10,206 nt of DNA from JBBDIO01 sp040880365 (lineage in GTDB: Bacteria; Chloroflexota; Anaerolineae; Caldilineales; Caldilineaceae). A program made the position numbers and the translations under genes. The notes beneath the pieces are model-generated. The model did no database searches, had not been told where the DNA came from, and saw nothing but the letters and a program-made list of their open reading frames with translations. Location of the stretch: assembly GCA_040880365.1 (NCBI GenBank), contig JBBDIO010000304.1, positions 1 through 10,206 of the forward strand, written 5' to 3'. The stretch's first letter is position 1. Every line of letters starts with the position of its first letter. This document shows, one piece after another, positions 6,573 through 10,206 of the stretch.

Positions 6573-7646
6573 ATGGCTAGAATTATCGATGTCATTGAAG
6601 CCCCCGATATGGGTGGCAACGAGATGGTCAATCGGGTGCCGGAATTTGGCTCTGGTGACTTTCGGTTTGGGAGTCAGGTAATTGTGCGCGAAAGCCAGCG
6701 CGCCGTGTTCTACCGCGACGGCAAATCGCTGGATGTCTTTGCCCCCGGGCGACATACTATCAGCACCGCCAACCTGCCTATTTTGGCCGGTCTGATGCGT
6801 TTGGGCACAAGCGGCAACGACATATTTACGGCCGAAGTCTACTTTGTCAACCAGCGCGAGTTCACCGATCTGAAATGGGGAACTCCCCAGCCCATCAGCC
6901 TGCGCGACAGCGATCTGGGGCTGGTACGGCTGCGCGCATTCGGCCAATATACCATTCAGATTTCGGACCCCAAGCGGTTTGTGGATCAGATTGTGGGCAC
7001 GCAGGGGATGTATCGCACGGCGCAGATCGAAGATTATCTGCGCGGGGTCATCATCAGCCGCCTGACCGATGTCTTGGGCACCAATATGTCCAGCGTTTTC
7101 GACCTGCCCCAGCTTTTCGACGAGATCAGCGCGGGGATGCGGGCGCGGGTACAGGATGATTTCACCGCGATGGGGCTGGCTTTGAAGCAGTTCATGGTTG
7201 TCTCGATCAATCCTACCGAAGAGACCGCCAAGGCCATCGACGAGCGCGCCAGCATGGGTGCCATCGGCAATATGGATGCCTATATGAAATTCAAATCGGC
7301 CCGTGCGATTGGCGACGCGGCACAAGGCGGCGGTGGGGGCGGCACCGGTGAGGGGCTGGGGCTGGGCGCAGGCATTGGCATGGGCGCAGGCATGGCCGGC
7401 ATGATCAGCAATGCGATGAGCGGTGTGAATCAGCCGCAGCAGCAAGCCGCACCGGCCCAGGCGGCCGCAGGCGGCGCGGCGGCGTCTACGCCTTCGGTGA
7501 TGACACTGGAAGAAGCGGCCGAGTATCTCAAGGTCGATGCCGCCGACGTGACCGCCGCAATTGAAAGCGGCGATCTGCGTGCCCGCAAGATCGGCTCCCA
7601 ATATCGCATCAGCAAAGACGCAATCGACGCGTTTTTGGCGGGTTAA
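6573..7646 (+). CDS. SPFH-domain protein (YdjI-like) with C-terminal helix-turn-helix
   Basis: The 357-residue protein starts with a short lead-in and an SPFH (band-7) domain of the YdjI / virion-core-like type, residues about 22-240. Visible features are GSQVIVRESQRAVFYRDGK, FAPGRHTIST, VYFVNQREFTDLKWGT and LRAFGQYTIQISDPKRFVDQ. A Gly/Met-rich helical stretch (about 252-285) and a Gln/Ala-rich linker (about 288-306) lead to residues 309-357. These read as an HTH_17/excisionase-type DNA-binding domain: MTLEEAAEYLKVD, then AIESGDLRARKIGSQYRI and KDAIDAFLAG. SPFH proteins form membrane-associated scaffolds; YdjI recruits PspA in Bacillus. Many relatives end in a zinc ribbon, so the HTH end is unusual. 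A GAAGGAGAT ribosome site (6556-6564) fixes the ATG. It is the last gene of the run from 2975. The SPFH call is strong, the HTH call good, its DNA-binding role untested. Confidence 0.85.
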   Translation: MARIIDVIEAPDMGGNEMVNRVPEFGSGDFRFGSQVIVRESQRAVFYRDGKSLDVFAPGRHTISTANLPILAGLMRLGTSGNDIFTAEVYFVNQREFTDLKWGTPQPISLRDSDLGLVRLRAFGQYTIQISDPKRFVDQIVGTQGMYRTAQIEDYLRGVIISRLTDVLGTNMSSVFDLPQLFDEISAGMRARVQDDFTAMGLALKQFMVVSINPTEETAKAIDERASMGAIGNMDAYMKFKSARAIGDAAQGGGGGGTGEGLGLGAGIGMGAGMAGMISNAMSGVNQPQQQAAPAQAAAGGAAASTPSVMTLEEAAEYLKVDAADVTAAIESGDLRARKIGSQYRISKDAIDAFLAG

Positions 7647-7673
7647 GCCGCGTGTCGGCCTGTGCCTTTGTCT

Positions 7674-7761
7674 GCCGGATAATTTCAGCGGGATAACTCT
7701 ACAGAGTGATGCAACAGGCGTGATACACCGGAAGTGATGCAGCAGGCGTGATGCACTATAC
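7674..7761 (+). repeat. 14-bp imperfect tandem repeat, 4 clear and 2 diverged units
   Basis: GTGAT(G/A)C recurs at 7706, 7720, 7734 and 7748, each exactly 14 bp apart. Alternate units match best, giving a 28-bp higher-order repeat: 7705-7728 and 7733-7756 agree at 22 of 24 bases. Two weaker units carrying GGATAA at 7677 and 7691 keep the same 14-bp phase. The array ends where the ornithine carbamoyltransferase-like reading begins. It may be an operator array or a duplication product. Confidence 0.7.
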
Positions 7762-8213
7762 AAACCGATTTGCGCGGTCGCGACTTTATCAGCGATATGG
7801 ATTTTAGCAAAGAGGAGATCGAGACTGTCATCGATGTCGCGCTAAAACTGAAGCGCGACTGCGCACGCGGCGCTCCCCATGCATTGCTGCGCGATAAGAC
7901 GCTGGCGCTCTTGTTCTTTTTCACCAGTACCCGCACACGCGCCAGTTTCGAGACGGGCCTGGCACAGTTGGGCGGCCATGCTGCGTTTATCGATTCTACT
8001 ACCACCCAGATCAGCCACGGCGATACGGCCACGGAAATCGGCGAGATCTATGGCCGTTATTTCGACCTGGAGGTGATGGACGATTTCGACGCCGGTTTCA
8101 AGGATGCCGATATTGTCTATCCCAAGATCTGGCGCGCGCTGCTCATCACATCCGACGAGGCCGAAAATCGAGTGCACGCGCAAAAGGCCGTCATGGCGTT
8201 GACCATGCGCTGA
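7758..8213 (+). pseudogene. Ornithine carbamoyltransferase relic with two internal deletions
   Basis: The frame reads QTDLRGRDFISDMDFSKEEI and then the carbamoyl-phosphate-binding motif STRTR (residues 53-57 if TTG 7770 is residue 1), followed by AQLGGHAAFID and ISHGDT. These are hallmarks of the ornithine/aspartate transcarbamylase family. The product is only 147 residues against roughly 310-340 for the family. After GRYFD (8052-8066) the text jumps to MDDFDAGFKDADIVYPK, normally more than 100 residues later, so most of the mid-protein is gone. At 8151-8168 a second jump joins TSDEAE to ENRVHAQKAVMALTM, which normally ends the protein; the HCLP catalytic motif has been lost between them. Both joins are in frame. 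No ATG or good ribosome site lies at the start: the likely ancestral start position reads ATA (7758-7760), and TTG at 7770 is the only alternative. It cannot be an active transcarbamylase. A translated fragment is possible, but a decayed gene is more likely. Confidence 0.8.
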
Positions 8214-8234
8214 TGGCACTTTGCCCATCAGCGC
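8207..8234 (+). other. Strong stem-loop over the stop codon of the argF-like relic
   Basis: GCGCTGATGG (8207-8216) pairs perfectly with CCATCAGCGC (8225-8234) over an eight-base loop. The pairing can be lengthened by two pairs with one bulged C, leaving a three-base loop. The TGA stop (8211-8213) is inside the stem. No T-run follows, so Rho-independent termination is uncertain; it may be a worn terminator or an mRNA 3' protector. Confidence 0.55.
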
Positions 8235-8269
8235 AGCATGCCATTCCCCTGGCAGTTGACCGCCCGAAA

Positions 8270-8299
8270 TTGGCTTTCCCTCTACCTACATGCTAGAAT
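8270..8299 (+). promoter_or_regulatory. Candidate extended -10 promoter for the GT2-YfhO pair
   Basis: TGCTAGAAT (8291-8299) matches an extended -10 element, and TTGGCT (8270-8275) is an acceptable -35 at 18-bp spacing. Transcription would start near 8306 and read into the glycosyltransferase at 8400. The inverted-repeat arm CCTACATG (8285-8292) overlaps the -10 region, so a regulator could block it. Confidence 0.4.
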
Positions 8300-8354
8300 C
8301 CTGTGTCCGTCCCGATGACGCGGGCAGCGATGACGGCATGTAGATACATGTAGG
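8285..8354 (+). promoter_or_regulatory. CATGTAG inverted/direct repeats around the candidate promoter
   Basis: CCTACATG (8285-8292) is the exact reverse complement of CATGTAGG (8347-8354), and CTACATGC (8286-8293) of GCATGTAG (8336-8343). The last two lie 10 bp apart as direct repeats, and TACATGTA (8345-8352) is a perfect palindrome. The spacing near one helical turn and the overlap with the -10 fit an operator. No regulator is identified. Confidence 0.4.
8313..8342 (+). repeat. 15-bp tandem repeat, 2 units, intergenic
   Basis: CGATGACG occurs at 8313-8320 and 8328-8335, exactly 15 bp apart, in the leader before the glycosyltransferase gene. The similarity fades over the rest of the unit. 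Confidence 0.4.
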
Positions 8355-8399
8355 CAATGGCCCGCGTGGCGATGATTTCAGGAAGCGTTTTGCGCGGTC

Positions 8400-9311
8400 A
8401 TGACCTCCATTCTAGAGCGAATCGAGCCGGCCTGGCTGGCCCAACTCCGAATTACCGTTGTGATCCCGACCTACAACGAAGCGGATAATCTCCCCGGCAT
8501 AACCGAAGCCATTCTGGCGCTGCCGCTGCCGGGGTTGCAGGTGCTGGTGGTGGATGACAATTCGCCCGACGGCACGGGCGCGGTCGCGGATCGTCTGGCT
8601 GTACAGGTGAACCAGACGCCAATCGGCGCATCTGACCCCCTTCAACCGGCGCGCCCGCGCATGGTGGTGATCCATCGCCAGGGCAAAGGGGGGTTGGGCA
8701 CTGCCTATGTGGCGGGGATGCGCCGCGCGCTGGAAGATGGCGCAGATTTTGTGGTGCAGATGGACGCGGATTTCAGCCATTCACCCGCCTATATTCCTCA
8801 GATGCTGGGCGTGATTTTGAGCGCCGAAGCCGATGTGATTGTGGGCAGTCGCTATGTGCCGGGCGGCTCGCTGGATGCGGGCTGGGGCTGGTGGCGGCGA
8901 CTGCTCAGTTGGTGGGCCAATCTCTACAGTCGCATGATTTTGGGGCTGCGCATCCGCGATATGACTGCGGGGTTCAAGCTGTGGCGACGCGGTGCGCTGC
9001 AACAGATTGACCTGGAGGACGTGCGCAGCAATGGCTATAGTTTTCAGGTCGAAATGGCCTATCTCAGCGAGCGTTTCAACTATCACATCATCGAATTGCC
9101 CATCCACTTTGCCGACCGGCGCATTGGGCAAAGCAAGCTGGATGTGCCCGTCAAGCTCGAATCGGCGTGGCGCACATGGCAAATCCGCTGGCGCTATCGC
9201 AATCTATCGGCAGGTGCTCCCGCAGGTGTCCCGCCAGGTGCCCGTGCAGATAACAGCGCACATGCCGCGGCGACACCATCGCCCGCGCCCCACAAGCGTG
9301 TTACGCGTTGA
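8400..9311 (+). CDS. GT2 glycosyltransferase, DPM1-like polyprenol-phosphate sugar synthase
   Basis: The 303-residue product is a soluble GT-A type enzyme. It has IPTYNEADNLP (22-32), the nucleotide-binding VVDDNSPDGT (50-59), GKGGLGTAY, the metal-binding DAD of QMDADFSHSP (122-124), GSRYVPGG and MTAGFKLWRR, followed by SYSFQVEM-like text (NGYSFQVEMAY) and a GQSKLD end motif. These are typical of DPM1/polyprenyl monophosphomannose synthases, which move mannose or glucose from a nucleotide sugar to polyprenol phosphate on the inner membrane face. Unlike CsbB/GtrB types it has no C-terminal membrane helices. The last 35 residues are an Ala/Pro-rich tail built partly of a 12-bp repeat. The ATG at 8400 has AGGAAG at 8380-8385, a slightly long spacing. 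The next gene begins 9 bp after the stop. The sugar is not predictable. Confidence 0.85.
   Translation: MTSILERIEPAWLAQLRITVVIPTYNEADNLPGITEAILALPLPGLQVLVVDDNSPDGTGAVADRLAVQVNQTPIGASDPLQPARPRMVVIHRQGKGGLGTAYVAGMRRALEDGADFVVQMDADFSHSPAYIPQMLGVILSAEADVIVGSRYVPGGSLDAGWGWWRRLLSWWANLYSRMILGLRIRDMTAGFKLWRRGALQQIDLEDVRSNGYSFQVEMAYLSERFNYHIIELPIHFADRRIGQSKLDVPVKLESAWRTWQIRWRYRNLSAGAPAGVPPGARADNSAHAAATPSPAPHKRVTR
9211..9246 (+). repeat. 12-bp tandem repeat, 3 units plus a partial fourth, coding
   Basis: CAGGTG recurs at 9211, 9223 and 9235, exactly 12 bp apart, with a partial unit at 9247. It encodes the AGAPAGVPPGARA tail of the glycosyltransferase. Confidence 0.65.
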
Positions 9312-9320
9312 GCGGTGAAC

Positions 9321-10206
9321 ATGGCCGCCCGCTATAAACGTCCGCGCCAGATAGTCGGCGCGGTGCTTGCCCGTGGGGGGGTGCGCGCCCATCTGTGGGC
9401 CGTGTTGATTCTGGTGGGCTTGCCGCTGGTCTGGTTTGCGCCCGTGCTGTGGCCCGCGCTCACCGGCCTTTCTCTCTTGCCCTACGACAATCTCTATGAA
9501 TTTGAACCCTGGCGCACACTCCAGCCGGGGGTGATTCCCCATAACAGCCTGCTCAGCGATTTGGTGCTGGAAAATACGGTCTGGAAATTGCATGTTCGGC
9601 GCGCGCTTGCCGATGGACAGCTGCCGCTGTGGAATCCCCAGTTGTTTACGGGGTTGCCCTTTATGGCCGCGGGCCAGGCGAGCGTCTTCTATCCCCTCAG
9701 CGCGCTGTTCTATGTGCTGAACCTGGAAACGGCCTATGGCTGGTTCACGGCCTTGCAAGTGGCCTGGGCGGGTCTTGCCATGTATCTGTGGGCGCGGGCT
9801 TTGCGGTTGGGAACAGTAGCCGCGATTGGCGCGGGCATCATCTTTCAGGCCAGTGGCTTTCTCATGGTCAGCGTGGTATTTACCATGTTTCTGGCGGCGG
9901 CGGCGTGGTTGCCTTTCATTCTTGCGATCATCGAGACTGTTATCCGCAAACAGGAAGCCAAAGGCGTGGTCGGTTTTTCGCCCATTCCCTATGTGGGCGC
10001 GGGCGCGCTGGCGATTGGCGCGCTGGTGCTGGCAGGCCACCCCGAACTGATCTATTACACCATGCTGGTGGCGGGTCTCTACACGGTGGTGCGGCTGGGA
10101 GTGGCATGGCGCAGCGTCCGGCAGATGGCCTCTGTATCTCAAGAACGACCGACCGCACCTTCGCGCGAGATGGCGCGCGAGATGGCGCGCAGGTTGGCGC
10201 GTGTGC
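9321..10206 (+). CDS. YfhO-like membrane protein, N-terminal part (3' end outside window)
   Basis: An ATG at 9321 opens a frame that runs unbroken to the window edge (295 codons). After a basic N-terminus there is a membrane helix (about 24-47). An extracytoplasmic loop follows with LLPYDNLYEFEPW (52-64; the acidic D56 fits a GT-C catalytic loop) and the family signature PLWNPQLFTGLPFMA (102-116) plus QASVFYPLSALFYVLN. Several further helices lie from about 135 to 255. This is the N-terminal half of a YfhO-family GT-C-like membrane protein. The preceding DPM1-like enzyme would supply a polyprenol-phosphate sugar donor, as CsbB does for YfhO in Bacillus/Listeria; that is inference by analogy. 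Only a weak GAGCGGTGA ribosome site precedes the start, so translational coupling to the upstream gene is likely. A 12-bp repeat gives an REMA repeat near the window edge. Confidence 0.8.
   Translation, partial: MAARYKRPRQIVGAVLARGGVRAHLWAVLILVGLPLVWFAPVLWPALTGLSLLPYDNLYEFEPWRTLQPGVIPHNSLLSDLVLENTVWKLHVRRALADGQLPLWNPQLFTGLPFMAAGQASVFYPLSALFYVLNLETAYGWFTALQVAWAGLAMYLWARALRLGTVAAIGAGIIFQASGFLMVSVVFTMFLAAAAWLPFILAIIETVIRKQEAKGVVGFSPIPYVGAGALAIGALVLAGHPELIYYTMLVAGLYTVVRLGVAWRSVRQMASVSQERPTAPSREMAREMARRLARV
10163..10198 (+). repeat. 12-bp tandem repeat, 3 units, coding
   Basis: GCGCGAGATG at 10163 and 10175 and the related GCGCAGGTTG at 10187 are spaced exactly 12 bp apart. They encode REMA-REMA-RRLA in what should be a loop of the YfhO-like protein. 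Confidence 0.65.

Noticed and set aside
7647..7659. Terminator after the SPFH gene
   Set aside because: Only a four-base GCCG/CGGC stem is present, with no proper T-run.
7674..7761. CRISPR array
   Set aside because: Units are only 14 bp, head to tail without unique spacers, and no cas gene is nearby.
6201..7763. - strand open frame of 520 codons opposite the helical-protein and SPFH genes
   Set aside because: The + strand domains are unmistakable. The YESRx repeat in the antisense text is just the 15-bp DNA repeat read backwards.
7770..8213. Functional ornithine carbamoyltransferase
   Set aside because: The length is less than half the family norm, the central substrate-binding part and HCLP motif are missing, and no ATG start is available.
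9204..10142. - strand open frame of 312 codons near the right end
   Set aside because: It lies opposite the continuous YfhO-like frame from 9321, which has family motifs; the antisense has none.

Overview
The window is a GC-rich (about 60% by eye) bacterial chromosomal segment with every supportable gene on the + strand. The mix of families (a DUF2207 membrane protein with a glycine tail, an AmaP-like alkaline-shock anchor, ScpB with a very long disordered N-terminus, an SPFH protein, a DPM1-type glycosyltransferase beside a YfhO-type membrane protein) suggests a member of the Chloroflexota, possibly near Anaerolineae/Caldilineae. That placement is inferred from gene style; no rRNA or other taxonomic marker is present.

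Layout: (1) 2-709 is the C-terminal end of a YfhO-like membrane protein. (2) 794-2723 holds an AmaP-like two-helix membrane anchor followed 28 bp later by scpB, whose condensin-binding domain is preceded by about 240 Pro/Ala/Glu-rich residues. (3) 2975-7646 is a four-gene run: a DUF2207 protein, a two-helix membrane protein with a winged-helix-like part and a zinc ribbon, a small helical protein, and an SPFH protein that ends in a helix-turn-helix of the excisionase/HTH_17 type. This resembles the Bacillus YdjGHI/PspA membrane-stress module, but without a recognisable PspA. (4) 7758-8213 is an ornithine carbamoyltransferase relic with two internal in-frame deletions and apparently no normal start codon; a 14-bp tandem array lies in front of it and a strong stem-loop over its stop codon. 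(5) 8400-10206 is a DPM1-like GT2 glycosyltransferase followed 9 bp later by the N-terminal part of a second YfhO-like protein, a pairing reminiscent of CsbB-YfhO lipid-linked sugar transfer.

The most unusual feature is not a gene. The window is peppered with short clusters of imperfect tandem repeats, mostly 12-15 bp long with two to six units. Those in coding sequence have periods of 12 or 15 bp, so the frame is kept; those outside genes also use 13, 14 and 6 bp. Two clusters span the stop codons of neighbouring genes in frame, one lies across the start of the broken argF-like gene, and several fall in disordered linkers. Together they suggest an active local duplication process that has shaped protein tails, linkers and intergenic spacers. 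No tRNA, rRNA, CRISPR array, insertion sequence or convincing intrinsic terminator was seen. No gene-free stretch exceeds 300 bp; the longest is 2724-2974.
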